62,000 bases of DNA, taken from NCBI GenBank assembly GCA_905221605.1, contig CAJNDS010002754.1, positions 1 to 62,000 on the forward strand, written 5' to 3'. The stretch is from Symbiodinium natans. Its lineage: Eukaryota > Sar > Dinophyceae > Suessiales > Symbiodiniaceae. A model generated the notes under the pieces. That model was not told where the DNA came from. It made no database searches and saw nothing but the letters and a program-made list of their open reading frames with translations. Shown piece after piece: positions 1 through 11,454 of the stretch (positions are counted from its first letter, which is position 1; each line of letters starts with the position of its first letter). The position numbers were made by a program, and so were the translations under genes.

Positions 1-499
1 TCGAGAGCACCGTGCGGAAGACCTGGTCACGGGTTTGGAACGGGTAGAACGCGCAGGCTTGGGCTAGTTCGGATATTTTCGGATCAAGGTTTAAGATTTG
101 CTCCATACTGACCACTTGACACTCGTCAACTTTCTGGCCCCCGTCTCCCCGTGTCTGTTTACCCAAGGACCCACAGCTCAACCGTGCCAAACATTCTCGC
201 TGACACGCCATGAACACAAAGCCTGGTCGTGCCTAGCTAGTAGTGCCAAGGGCTAGCACCCGCGATGAAATCTCAGCCTCGTGTCATCAGTCCAAACATC
301 CTGCAAACACCCCCGAACCACTTGGAAAAGCAAAGAGGACTCCTGAGCTTCCCAGCTGCTGACTGTGCGAATGCGCTCTGGGAGAGCTCCGCAGAAATCT
401 GGCGGGGAGCGGTTCAACGCTACTCTATCTCGCGCATTGCTGGAATAATCAGTCATGCACCTGGCATGTGCTGCCGATTTGAAGAACGATGCAGGATGA
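1..499. other. Left edge, no gene recognised
   Basis: This stretch has mixed base composition and no tandem repeats. Its open frames do not exceed about 90 codons and resemble nothing I know. It ends where the TGG-rich microsatellite begins. I see no RNA gene or regulatory site in it. Confidence 0.5.
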
Positions 500-877
500 C
501 GGGGTCGTGGTCGCGCTGGTGGTCGTGGTAGTGGGCGTAGTAGTGATAGTGATCGTGGTCGTGGTCGTGGTGGTCGTGGTGGTCCTGGTGGTCGTGGTGG
601 TCGTGGTGGTCGTGGTGGTCCTGGTGGTCGTGGTGGTGGTCGTGGTGGTGGTGGTGGTGGTGGTGTGGGGTGGTGGTGGTGGGTGGTGGTGGTGGTGGTG
701 GTGGTGGTTGTGGTGGGGGTGGGTTGGTTGTGGTGGTAGTGGTGGTGGTGGTGGTGGTGGTGGTGGTGGTGGTGGTGTGGTGGTGGTGGTGGTGGTGGTG
801 GTCGTGGTCGTGGTCGGGTCGTGGTCGTGTTGGTAGCGGTCGTGGTCGTGGTCGTGGTCGTGGTCGGTGGTCGTGGT

Positions 878-920
<43 letters not shown>

Positions 921-1062
921 AGGTCGTGGTCGTGGTAGTGGTAGTGGTGTGGTCGTGGTATTGGTGGTGGTGGTGGTGGTGGTGGTGGTGGTGGTGGTGG
1001 TGGTGGTGGTGGTGGTGGTGGTGGTGGTGGTGGTGGTGGTGGTGGTGGTGGTAGGGGTAGGA
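500..1062. repeat. TGG / TGGTCG microsatellite
   Basis: About 560 bp is built of TGG triplets and the 6-mer TGGTCG, with TAG and TGT variants. A pure TGG run of about 30 units fills roughly 962-1052. The strand asymmetry is extreme, with the plus strand nearly all G and T. Long open frames run through it in several frames on both strands (poly-Val, poly-Thr, poly-Pro), which is expected of triplet repeats and is not evidence of a gene. Confidence 0.95.
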
Positions 1063-1576
1063 GCAGGTCGAAGCTCAAAGAAACAAGGGCAACAGCTCGA
1101 GTCGCACAAAGCACTGAAGTCTTACACTCCCCCATGCATTACAGACGACCTATTTATGGCCAATGCTGTTCATCACTCACACCACCCGCCGCGCCAGGAG
1201 GAACGTCTTCGCGTGCCACGCGGACCCGGCGAGGAACAGCACGCTCCCCATCTAGGCAAGCAGGTATGGCCAGATATAGGGGTAGTAGAGTGAGGGTGTC
1301 GGAATCTCGGGTTTTCGGGGAGTTCACCTCACGCACGATCTCAACTTTCTGGGGGCCGTGCAAGGGTTCAGGGCTTGAGTTGCGAGCTTCTGAAGGTCAG
1401 GTGGCCAGCCGGGAATCACGAAGTGTAGACGCACGTTCCGGCCTGTTTCATCATCTATCCTCAAAATGGCACATGAACCAGCGTCGCTTGCTCTTGTGCG
1501 CATATGTGCACATACGGCCTTGGCGATCCCTCCGATCTATCGACGACGATTTATCGACCATTGGCCCTGCTGAGAA

Positions 1577-2251
1577 TTGAAACGCCTCCCGCTCTTGGTA
1601 GAATTTGCTCTAGTCTGTAGCAACAGGGCAGGGAAACCTTTCGCCGAATGCGGTCCTGCCTGCTGCTGCCTTGAAGTCTCTGACCCACACAATCCCTCGC
1701 AGCATTCGGACTTTGGGCACCTTAAAGACCTTCAGGTCTTCAGGTATCTTCAGGCTGCGCTCTTGGAAATTCGAAGACACTGGCGAGGAACCAACCTGGA
1801 CCATTGGCCACACCAGTTTTTGAGGCAGGGGATTCCAAGTGCCACTTGGGCAACTTGGGCTTGCAACCAACACTGGAGCACAGTCACTCAGAAGCAAGCC
1901 AACCCTCCTAAGAAACCTCCCCCATTCACAAGAGAAACTCGAGCATTTCGAGCTGGGGCCACCGGCAAAATCCAGGAGCCCGGGCATGGCAAGGCCTCCG
2001 ACTCGCTCGCTTCTGGGGACGCCCGCCGGTGCACACAGGCACACTGCATGTTGCTTCTGTCTTCTTTGGATGGTGACGATAAGAGTTGCCCCTGTTGCAA
2101 AGCCCCTGCTATCCCTACACAGAAGAAGGTGATATGGAGTTCAGACTCATTTTGGAGCCAAATCAAACAGCCGAAACGCCTAAACCCTCAAAGCCTCCAA
2201 GGACCGTTGGACATGTTCCGAACGCACCCGACCAACGGCCTTCGGGTTTAA
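1577..2251 (+). CDS. 224-codon open frame, doubtful
   Basis: This is one of the longest open frames outside repeats and the LTR element. The translation has no domain, signal peptide or membrane segment that I recognise. The C-terminal third has a C-P-C-C motif (SCPCCKAP) but no full zinc-binding pattern. A 144-codon frame overlaps it on the other strand (1610-2044). At this base composition one frame of this size in 62 kb is not far from chance expectation. It could be a real exon with read-through into flanking sequence, but I give it a low probability. Surrounding sequence from 1063 to 2368 shows nothing else. Confidence 0.15.
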   Translation: MKRLPLLVEFALVCSNRAGKPFAECGPACCCLEVSDPHNPSQHSDFGHLKDLQVFRYLQAALLEIRRHWRGTNLDHWPHQFLRQGIPSATWATWACNQHWSTVTQKQANPPKKPPPFTRETRAFRAGATGKIQEPGHGKASDSLASGDARRCTQAHCMLLLSSLDGDDKSCPCCKAPAIPTQKKVIWSSDSFWSQIKQPKRLNPQSLQGPLDMFRTHPTNGLRV

Positions 2252-2368
2252 GATATTGGGTCCGGGCGGGTAAAACTAGCGGCTAAGCTTAGAGAACCAT
2301 GTTCTCTCCATGAAGAGAACTTCAACTCTGATTGCTCGTTTAATGCATACAGAAGCCCGAAACTGAGG

Positions 2369-2790
2369 CTACGTCGGACCTATGGGTAGGTCTACCCTAG
2401 GCCTACGGGTAGCCTGTGTACAGGCCTCGTAGGGGCTACGCGAGGCTACTTATAGGCCTATCCGTAGGCCTGCGGGTAGGCTGCCGGTAGGCCTACCCGT
2501 AGGCCTACGGGTGGGCTACAGGCAGGCCTACCCGTAGGCCTACGGGTAGGCTACCGGTAGGCCTACCCGTAGGCCTACGGGTAGGCTACAGGCAGGCCTG
2601 CCCGTAGGCCTGTGGTTAGGCTACCGGTAGGCCTACCTGTAGGCCTACGGACAGGCTGCAGGCAGGCCTACCCGTAGGGCTATAGGTAGGCTACCGGCAG
2701 GCCTACCCACAGGCCTACGGGTAGGCTACCGGCAGGCCTACCGCAGGGCTAGGTAGGCTACCGACGGGTAGGCTGACTACAGATTTACTA
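2369..2790. repeat. 35-bp palindromic tandem array, block 1
   Basis: Roughly ten copies of a 35-bp unit of the form GGCCTACCCG-TAGGCCTACG-GGTAGGCTAC-CGGTA. Each unit holds a 26-bp perfect palindrome centred on TAGGCCTA and a second 10-bp palindrome, CTACCGGTAG, so the array is a chain of alternating hairpins. Units vary by single bases (CAGGCA for CCGGTA). It passes at about 2795-2825 into small nested palindromes such as AGTACTTGTACAAGTACT, and then into the CTA array. The asymmetric part of the unit, GGCTACCGGTAGGCC, fixes its orientation, which is opposite to that of block 2 at 6482-6832. Confidence 0.92.
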
Positions 2791-2811
2791 CCAGTACTTG
2801 TACAAGTACTA

Positions 2812-2824
2812 GTACTGGTACTAG

Positions 2825-2909
<85 letters not shown>

Positions 2910-3003
2910 GCTACTACTACTACTACTACTACTACTCCTACTACTCCTACTACTCCTACTACTACTGCTACTACTACTACTGCTACTACTACTGCTACTA
3001 CTA

Positions 3004-3038
<35 letters not shown>

Positions 3039-3135
3039 ATACTATACTACTACTACTCTACTATACTACCTATTAACTAACTACTCCTACTATACTACTA
3101 TACTACTACTTACTACTACTACTACTACTACTACT
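2812..3135. repeat. CTA trinucleotide array 1
   Basis: A near-pure CTA run from about 2825 to 2909 is followed by an interrupted part with CTG, CTC and dinucleotide slips (TACTATACT). It directly follows the palindromic block and leads into the G/C-tract cluster. Confidence 0.95.
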
Positions 3136-3157
3136 CCCATTGACCGCTCAATTAGCG

Positions 3158-3437
3158 TGGGTGGGGGGGTGTGGTTGTTCCCCCCCACCCCCCCCAACTT
3201 GTTGTTGGAAAAAACAACCCCCCCAGAAGTTCGAAAGATCGCGGGACGGAGGGGGGGGGGGGGGGGGGTGATTGTTGTCCCCCCCCCCCCCCACTTGTTT
3301 GTTGCACAACAGCCCCCCCCCCCCCCCTCCCTTTGAAGTTAGGGGGGGGGGGGGGGGGTGTTATTTGTTCATGGATTGTTTGAAGAACAACCCCCCCCCT
3401 GCGGGGGTTGTTGTTGTTCCCCCCCCCCCACCCTCCT
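3158..3437. repeat. G-tract/C-tract hairpin cluster 1
   Basis: Runs of 7-18 G alternate with runs of 7-15 C, separated by GTTGTTGTTC or GAACAACAAC-like linkers. Each G-tract can therefore pair with a nearby C-tract, and the linkers are partly complementary too. The tracts are long enough for G-quadruplex formation. Open frames here are low-complexity Gly/Pro artefacts. Cluster 2 at 5628-5817 has the same build. Confidence 0.9.
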
Positions 3438-3634
3438 GACATCTACTATATCAGGCGAACGCGGTCTAGAAGAATTTGGTTTTCTCAGTATGGTAACTTG
3501 GAGCGAGTTCCAGAACAATAGCTCAGCGTTGGAAGCCGGACTTCTTGACTACCACGGGCTCAGAGTCGGGGGGGGGGGGGGGCCAGTCAAACAGAGACAG
3601 GGCGGATAAGCATGAAGCGCTGCATTCAGCAGGC
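3438..3634. other. Short unique-looking spacer
   Basis: About 200 bp of ordinary composition lie between the G/C-tract cluster and the minisatellite, broken by a 14-G run near 3570. I see no gene or site in it. Confidence 0.6.
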
Positions 3635-5515
3635 TGTGTTTTTGTATTTCATCTTTCGAAGAATCAGAGGAGAAGAGAGAAGGGAATTTATTCTAAATTC
3701 CACCCCCCCTCGAATCTTCTTTTGTTTTTCGTATTTCATTCTTCGAAAAATCAGAGGAGTAGTGACGAGACGATTTTTGTTTATAGAAGTAGACTTTATT
3801 TTAAATCACAGACGAGGGAGTGGGAGGAAGGGAGAAGCGAGAATGCGGAGTGGGAGGAAGGGAGAAGAGAGAAGGGAATGTATTCTAAATTCCACCCCCC
3901 TGGAATCTTTTTTTTTTGTTTTCTGTGTTTCATTATTCGAGAAATCAGAGGAGGAGAGAGAAGTGAATTTATTCTAGATTCCACCCCCCCTCGAATCTTC
4001 TTTTGTTTTTCGTCTTTCATTCTTCGAAAACTCAGAGGAGAAGGGAGAAGGGAATTTATTCTAAATTCTACCCCCCCTCGAATCTTCTTTTGTTTTTTGT
4101 ATTTCATTATTCGAAGATCAGAGGAGTAGAGACGAGAGTGTTTTTGTTTCTAGAAGTAGAGAGCGGGGGCGTTGGGGGGGGCGCAGCCCCCCCCAATTGC
4201 ACTTCCAAGCCTTCCCCCTCGAATCTTCTTTTGTTTTTCGTATTTCATTCCTCGAAAACTCAGAGGAGAAGGGAGAAGGGAATTCATTCTAAATTCTACC
4301 CCCCTCGAATCTTCTTTTGTTTTTTGTATTTCATTATTCGAAGATCAGAGGAGTAGAGACGAGAGTGTTTTTGTTTCTAGAAGTAGACTGGATTTTTAAA
4401 TCACAGCGAGGGAGTGGGAGAAGGGAGAAGCGAGAATGCGGACGTGGAGGAAGGAAAGAGAGAAGGGAATGTATTCTAAATTTCCACCCCCTGGCATCTT
4501 TTTTTTTGTTTTCTGTGTTTTCATTATTCGAGAAATCAGAGGGGAGAGACCGCAAGGGAATTTAGTCGAGAGTCCACCCCCCCCCTCGAATTCTTTGTTT
4601 TTCGTTCTCATTCTTCGAAAACCAGAGGAGAAGGGAGAAGGGAATTATTCTAAATTTCTACCACCCATCGAATCTTAAGTTTGGTTTTTGTATTCATTAT
4701 CGCGATCAGAGGAGTGTAGGGAGACGAGAGTGTTGTTTGTTTATAGAAGTAGAGAGGGGGGGGGTTTGGGGGGGCGCAAGCCCCCCATGCCTTCCAAGCC
4801 TCCCCCCTCGAATCTTCTTTTGTTTTTCGTATTTCCTTCCTCGAAAACTCAGAGGAGAAGGGAGAAGGGAATTTATTCTAAATTCTACCCCCCCCTCGAA
4901 TCTTCTTTTGTTTTTCGTATTTCATTCTTCGAAAAATCAGAGGAGTAGTGACGAGACGATTTTTGTTTATAGAAGTAGACTTTATTTTAAATCACAGACG
5001 AGGGAGTGGGAGGAAGGGAGAAGCGAGAATGCGGAGTGGGAGGAAGGGAGAAGAGAGAAGGGAATGTATTCTAAATTCCACCCCCCTCGAATCTTTTTTT
5101 TGTTTTATGTGTTTCATTATTCGAGAAATCAGAGGAGGAGAGAGAAGGGAATTTATTCTAAATTCCACCCCCCCTCGAATCTTCTTTTGATTTTCGTATT
5201 TCATTCTTCGAAAACTCAGAGGAGAAGGGAGAAGGGAATTTATTCTAAATTCTACCCCCCTCGAATCTTCTTTTGTTTTTTGTATTTCATTATTCGAAGA
5301 TCAGAGGAGTAGAGACGAGAGAGTTTTTGTTTCTAGAAGTAGACTTTATTTTTTAAATCACAAGATGGAGGGAGTGGAGGAAGGGAGAAGCGAGAATGCA
5401 CGGACGGAGGAAGGGAGAAGGGAGAAGGGATTGTAGTCACTAAATTCCACCCCCCTCGAATCTTTTTTGTTGATGTGTTTCATTTATCGAGAAAGAGGAG
5501 GAGAGGAGAGGAATT
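3635..5515. repeat. Minisatellite with ~1.19-kb higher-order repeat
   Basis: The array consists of related modules. Each has a C-run, then TCGAATCTTCTTTTGTTTTT, then a TTTCATTCTTCGAAA segment, then AGAGGAGAAGGGAGAAGGG, then TTTATTCTAAATTC. Two module lengths alternate: a short one of about 85-90 bp, and a longer one that adds a GACGAGAC...GTAGACTTTATTTTAAATCA part and purine-rich GGGAGTGGGAGGAAGG stretches. A whole cluster of modules recurs with an offset of about 1186 bp (for example 3762 and 4948). Modules near 4400-4740 and 5350-5515 carry many single-base indels. Two modules (about 4150-4205 and 4750-4805) contain G-run, GCGCA(A)GCC, C-run hairpins. Confidence 0.9.
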
Positions 5516-5620
5516 ATTGTAGTAGTAGCAGCAGCCGTAGTAGTAGTTAGTAGTAGTAGTAGTAGTGGTAGTAGTAGTGGTTAGTAGGGGTAGTAGTGGT
5601 AGTAGTAGTAGTGTAGTCGT
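5516..5620. repeat. TAG trinucleotide array
   Basis: This is an imperfect TAG/GTA repeat with CAG, GGG and TTAG variants. It is the reverse complement in sense of the CTA arrays on either side and sits between the minisatellite and the second G/C-tract cluster. Confidence 0.9.
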
Positions 5621-5627
5621 TAATTAA

Positions 5628-5817
5628 AGGAGGGGGGGGGGGGGGGGGGTTGTTGTTCGAAAACAACGGGGGCGGAGACAACCGCAACAGGGGGGGGGGG
5701 GGGTTGTTGGTGTTCTCCCCCCCCCCCTCCCTCCCTCTCCTTCTATGAGAGGGAGAGGGGGGGGGGGGTTGTTGTTCAACCAATGGGGGGGGAACAACAA
5801 CAACCCCCCCTCACCCC
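5628..5817. repeat. G-tract/C-tract hairpin cluster 2
   Basis: G-runs of up to about 18 and C-runs are linked by GTTGTTGTTC and GAACAACAAC, as in the cluster at 3158-3437. With that cluster it brackets the minisatellite, which gives the whole satellite a mirrored order. Confidence 0.9.
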
Positions 5818-5838
5818 TGCTTATTGAAGGGGTCTCAC

Positions 5839-6479
<641 letters not shown>

Positions 6480-6481
6480 AC

Positions 6482-6832
6482 TGCCTACCCACAGGCCTGC
6501 GGGTAGGCCCATAGGCCTACGCATAGGCCTACCGGTAGCCTACCCGTAGGCCTACGGGTAGGCCTACCGGTAGCCTACCCATAGGCCTGCGGGTAGGCCT
6601 GCCGGTAGCCTACCCGTAGGCCTACGGATAGGCCTGCCGGCAGCCTACCCGTAGGCCTCCGGGTAGGCCTACGGGTAGGCTACCCGTGGCCCTCTGATAG
6701 GCCTACGGGTAGGCCACACGAGGGCCTACGCACAGACCTACGCGTAGGCTGCCGTAGACTCTACCGACAGGCCTACGCGTAGCCAGCCGTAGGCTCTACG
6801 GCTAGGCCTACGGGTAGCCTATACGTTTGGGC
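6482..6832. repeat. 35-bp palindromic tandem array, block 2 (inverted)
   Basis: This is the same 35-bp palindromic unit as block 1. Here the asymmetric half reads GGCCTACCGGTAGCC, which is the reverse complement of the block 1 form. Copies near 6550-6640 are well kept; those from 6690 to 6832 decay (ACGCGTAGG, CCGTAGAC variants). The block therefore forms an inverted terminal partner to 2369-2790. Confidence 0.9.
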
Positions 6833-6865
6833 TTCTTTACCGTTTAATGCTACTCTGCTGAACCA

Positions 6866-7229
6866 TTAACGGCGGGCCCCTTGCAAGCACCTGGCACGGA
6901 CAGGAAGATGCTTTGCAGGACCAGCCCCAGCGCTGCCACGTACCTGGAAGGATTCTAGAGCAAGGGTGGGAAGTTGTATTTCTCGTTTTGTTTCAAGCCC
7001 AATGGTAAAATCCAAACAGCAAACATGTATATTCAGTATTCCAGCACGCGCCGTTTTCTTCTTGCATTTAAGAGATACAGTAGCGAATTCAGCAATGGCA
7101 CCAAGGAGTAGGGGCAGGAGAAAGCCAACATATATGAAAAAGACAATGTACACGACACGGAGTTTCAGGATATCGTGGAAACCGAAAACCCAAGCACAAC
7201 ACTTTGGAAGACAAGTTGATCTGCCCTTT
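6866..7229 (-). CDS. Candidate exon, hydrophobic protein segment
   Basis: The minus strand is open from a TGA at 7230-7232 down to the edge of the palindromic satellite. The reading contains two hydrophobic stretches close together (around VVYIVFFIYVGF and LLPLLLGAIAEF) followed by a basic CKKKTAR segment. This is the pattern of one or two membrane helices with a positive cytosolic flank. A 152-codon frame beginning MGSCISRF, a possible N-myristoylation start, overlaps it on the plus strand (6966-7424). At most one of the two is real. I recognise no family. Base composition is slightly more AT-rich than its surroundings. Confidence 0.2.
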
Positions 7230-8027
7230 CAAGCTCCAGTGGCAAAATTCAACCAACACTTTCTTTTTTGCGCCCATAGGCGACGGCGAAAAAAGACGTG
7301 GCACACGAAGTCACTTCGAAAGTCAAGCTATCACATCAACGATATGATGCGATGGCAACACATTCAAACCATAGGGCTCATCCCGTTTGGGATTCCCACT
7401 AGAAAACGGCTTCAACAAGGCTAATACAAGCATGCTGTCGGCTGTAACGTGGCAACGTTATCTGTCAACACACTGATGTTTGAACACTTCTATTCGGAAC
7501 CAATACACAAAGCTGCCACAGTGACCTGACCCACACATGAAGCAGTCTTGTTTACCGAACCTGGGCCTTCTGCGACCCGGACGCTCTCGCCGAGGCGCTG
7601 TGCGTGTTTCCGGACGAAGGTAGCCACAGGCAACCCCTCGAAGAGCCCAAAATTGCATCGCCACATGTTTACGAAATGAAGGTGCGTAAGCCTCAAGAGT
7701 GCACGGGACCTAGGCGGAAGCACGAGTTCGAGTACGGAATGCGCACAACAACCTAGGCCAGAGCGCGATTAGATGAAAAACATGAGAACGGCAAGACAAG
7801 AGAGTGTGGAGGCACAAGCAAGTGCGTGATGAGACAAGAGCTTCGCGGGCAGCGGCTGCCCCTCGTCCCTCTTCCCGCCGCATCCCCCAGCTGTCTCCCC
7901 CCTCGACGAGACTGACACATTCCCTCTCTCGACAGCGGCACCCCGCAGGAGTGCTCTGCAGCGCCGCGGTCAGGAGCTGTTCCTGCAAAGGAACCCCTTT
8001 CTCTCCAACTCAATAAAGACTTTGTAG
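7230..8027. other. No gene recognised
   Basis: Only short open frames (up to about 100 codons) occur here, on both strands and overlapping one another. None shows a family motif. No tandem repeat is seen. Confidence 0.5.
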
Positions 8028-8078
8028 GTGCTAGGGCTGCTAGGGCTGCTAGGGCCTAGGGCTGCTAGGGCTGCTCGT
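8028..8078. repeat. Short GCTAGGGCT tandem repeat
   Basis: Five to six copies of the 9-mer GCTAGGGCT, one interrupted by CCTAGGGCT. Confidence 0.85.
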
Positions 8079-11000
8079 TTGTTGGGCATTGTCCGGCATG
8101 TTTAGGCTTTTGTGCTGGGGCCTACAGTCGGGGGCTTGGTCGAAAGAGTGCCGAGCATAATCATCTGAACCGTTCGAGGCAGAAGGGCTTTCCTGTTTGC
8201 TAGGCCTTTACCATACTGAAGCAGTGCGGTTGAAATTGGCTCATTGTTTTGACGTCGATTTTTGCGTTGCAAGTGAGAGGCATGAGGGCGCCTCATGCCC
8301 GCAGCCCTTTCTATGGAAAGCGGTGCAAGGTTGCGGCAAGTCACAGCCCGTTGCTTCCGACACGACGGCTTGGGCTCAGACCGCAAACTCAATAACTCAG
8401 AACGCTGAGCTGGGGCTGCTGTCGCTGCTGAAGCTTGAACGAAGCTTGAACCAGATTTTCACATATTTTAACCGGTATTGCACCGGTTCAAGCAGTCCTT
8501 GTCGATGAACACGGGCTTGAGGATCAGGTTCTGGTGAAGCCGCACCTCAGCCACGTGTGCCGCGACTCTTGAAAGCTTGAACGATCTTGAATGGCTACAC
8601 CCGGTTCTCCCCTTTAAAAGTGCAAACCTTCAAAGCCTTGCATGCAATCCTCAATTCTTCCAGAGTGTTCTCTAAGCCCCTCTCGACGTCGGGAATTTGG
8701 CAGTCAAGTTGCATGTTGCTTGCCTTTAAACTCGTGTGGTTCGATGGTCTTTCAAGGGTTTCGGGTTATAACATTTGTTTTCCCTGCCTTTCTAAAGGTA
8801 ACTGGGCCAGCAGTGCCAGATTCAAAAAACCAAACTAGCCCTACAACCCCATTTAATTACCAGGTATAAATAGGTACTGCCTGAAGCAACTAAGGGGATA
8901 AGACAAGGTACACATGGTGTGTGGTTTTCCCTCCCTCCACAGACCCTTACGCAGCCAAGCGCGCTGACTTTGTAGACCCTGAGCAACGGGACTTGAAGTG
9001 TTTTCTGCATTGAAGAACGGTCGGTAGCTTTAGCGATGCACACTACAGCGTGAAGTTATGAAGATGATGCCCGTAGCCTGCTGGACAGTCTGGACAAGGC
9101 TGTGGTTGTTTGTGGCTTAAGGGCTTTCAATAGCGATGAAAGGCCTTTCTATTTCAACCTCTGCCACAGTTTCGTACTATCCTCACTCACTGCCAGGCAC
9201 TAGGGTGCGCACTAGGCAGGTCAACAGCATCGCCGCCTGGGTGACAAGACTTTCGAAAGGGTTCCGAAGGAGGTGGCGCTTCGACTTGGGCCACGCTCCT
9301 AGCAGGCGAAAGGCTAAAAGCGTCGAGCAGTGCAACCCCCGACCTCATGCATTGGCAGTGTCAATTGCCCAGGCGGGTAACATGGAGCAATCATGTTAAA
9401 GCGAATGTAAGGCAAAGCCTAAAGAAGGCCACCAAAAGACTCAACAAATCAATCAATCGCACAAGACCAAAAGCTTCGACAAGAGCAACGATTGACTGGT
9501 CAGCAGAAAAAGTAGGACCGATCCAGACAACGGCCGATGTACTTGAAGAGTACATCACACGAGTTCTTTGCAAGTCCAGCGTGCTTTCCATGGAGATTCT
9601 GCAGATGTTCCTCCCATGAAATCTGTGATTCCTTTGACCCTGGCCACATAAGCCATCTACATTGCAGGCTTCGCAGGTTTCTAGAACCAACTGCATCCTG
9701 AACTCCTGAACCTCCAGGCGGCGAACATGCAGACAATTACAAACTTAAGGAGCAAGCTGTGGCGCAGCCCCCTCGGAAGACCTCAGTTAGCGCAAACATG
9801 CGCAAACTATGTCTTTTGAAGCTTGTTCTGGGTCTAGGGCGGTTCCGCATTTTCCAGGATGTCCAAGATTTCGGGCAGCGAGTGGTGCTCGAAAAATGCA
9901 AACATGACGTTCGCCCGCGACTTCCCGGATCGCACCCCAAAGCCCACTGTAGGTGCCCCGGCGCCCTGCGAGGGAGGCGCTAAGCCGAGCTCCCAAAGCC
10001 CCGGCAGCGGCAGCTGGCATGGTTTGAGTATGTCTTTACGTTGATGTGACAAGGGGGTTGACAAGATGGGAACGGCTTGAGATGTCAGCGGCCAGCGTTT
10101 ATTGTTTTATCCGTACCGGTATTCTCAATTTCAAGCTTATTCCCGGACCCTTGAAAAACCTTATCTGTCCCGATGGGCAACACGTGGGCAACAAGTCATC
10201 ATCTGGGTGAGGGAAAAGCCATCAGTTTGGACACTTGCGTTGCCCCTGCCTCTGGCCATGCCAAAGGGCGGTGCAGCCAGCGTGCACCTGGCAGGAGGAT
10301 GCTCAGATGCAAGATCGATTTTGCGGTTTGACAATGGGAGGTCGAGAAAAGTTGCACAGTTCGGCTTGGGCCTTCACAAGTTCGCGACATCACACGTAGA
10401 TGCAGCCCTCGTGAGGGTCACGTTGAGTTCTTGGAGCCATGCTGGGGGCTGAATCTTCCAAAGGCGTTTGAATTCCCAGCCCCCACTACAGGACGACTCG
10501 ATATCCCTGTTACCGGACAAGTCGATTCGAAGCCCCGGAATCCCCCGCAAGACGTGCAGGTAGAGCCGTATAGGGTGGCAAAGGCCCATACCTCACGCGG
10601 ACCAGGGATCCGCGCTGCGCCCGGCATTGCCGGTTGGGTTGTTGATTCCGATATAATATTTCGGATCGTAGATGACGTGACGACAACTGTTTTGACAAAC
10701 AAGCCGGGGCTCACTTGCGCACAGTACAAGGCCCCGCATCCGTATAATGGATTGCATACACGGAACACCTCAAGTACGCGATCCCCCCCCCGTCGTGACC
10801 CCTTGCAGACTCACTGCTAACCTTCCGAATTTTGTTTGAAGACCCCTTCACTACAGGTCATGGGCATTTCCGGTGTGATGGGACGGCTTTTAAGCCCGAA
10901 GGTGCGGAACACTTGCCTCAGGCTGCCGGTTGAATCCATCACGATCTTCGGGTGAATGTGCTCTATGGATGCATTTCTCCCTAGATTTCTGCGCCACCTT

Positions 11001-11454
11001 AAATAACTCATTAGATGCATGGGCTTGACTTGATTAAAGAAAGAAGAACTACAAGGGGGTCGCCTGCCGCAGGTGACCTTCTTTGAGGACAAAAAGCAGG
11101 AACCACGAACACATACAAGAACCAGAAAAGACAGGATCCGCCTCATCAATCAGCAATGGACAACGCCTCAGCCCCGAATCCTAATTTAGCAGCCAGGCGG
11201 CCGCAAGAAGCACGGGCACAGCTGCAGCGGTCACGCGCCGGGAGCCTTGCGGATTCATGCTGAGTCCTGTTTTACGAATTTGTGGGCTCAGGGATGTTTC
11301 CGCCATGTTAGCTCTTTGGGATGTGAAGATTGTTGGGCTCTTGTGAAACAAACCCGCTCAATGCATCGACCAACTGTGATGCACAGGAAGACTTGAAGCC
11401 TCGCTCTTTCCCTCTTATAGCCCGAGGGTTCTCAATCACGGTCCATATGCCCCC
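8079..11454. other. 3.4 kb without a recognised gene
   Basis: Open frames reach about 130 codons. None shows convincing family motifs or a preference for one strand. The frame at 10431-10820 has a stretch vaguely like the RPB11/RPAC2 PHP motif (see rejected items). No RNA gene or tandem repeat was found. Confidence 0.5.

Noticed and set aside
449-1293. Long frames rich in Val, Thr, Pro or Gly over the TGG array
   Set aside because: Triplet repeats keep every frame open; there is no non-repeat domain.
3545-5312. Frames of up to 194 codons repeated along the minisatellite
   Set aside because: The peptide repeats follow the DNA units, include homopolymer-dependent shifts and look like no protein family.
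10431-10820. Possible RPB11/RPAC2-like segment (QYKAPHP)
   Set aside because: Only a few residues fit the family motif; the conserved D-H-T-L-G-N part is missing and the flanks do not match.
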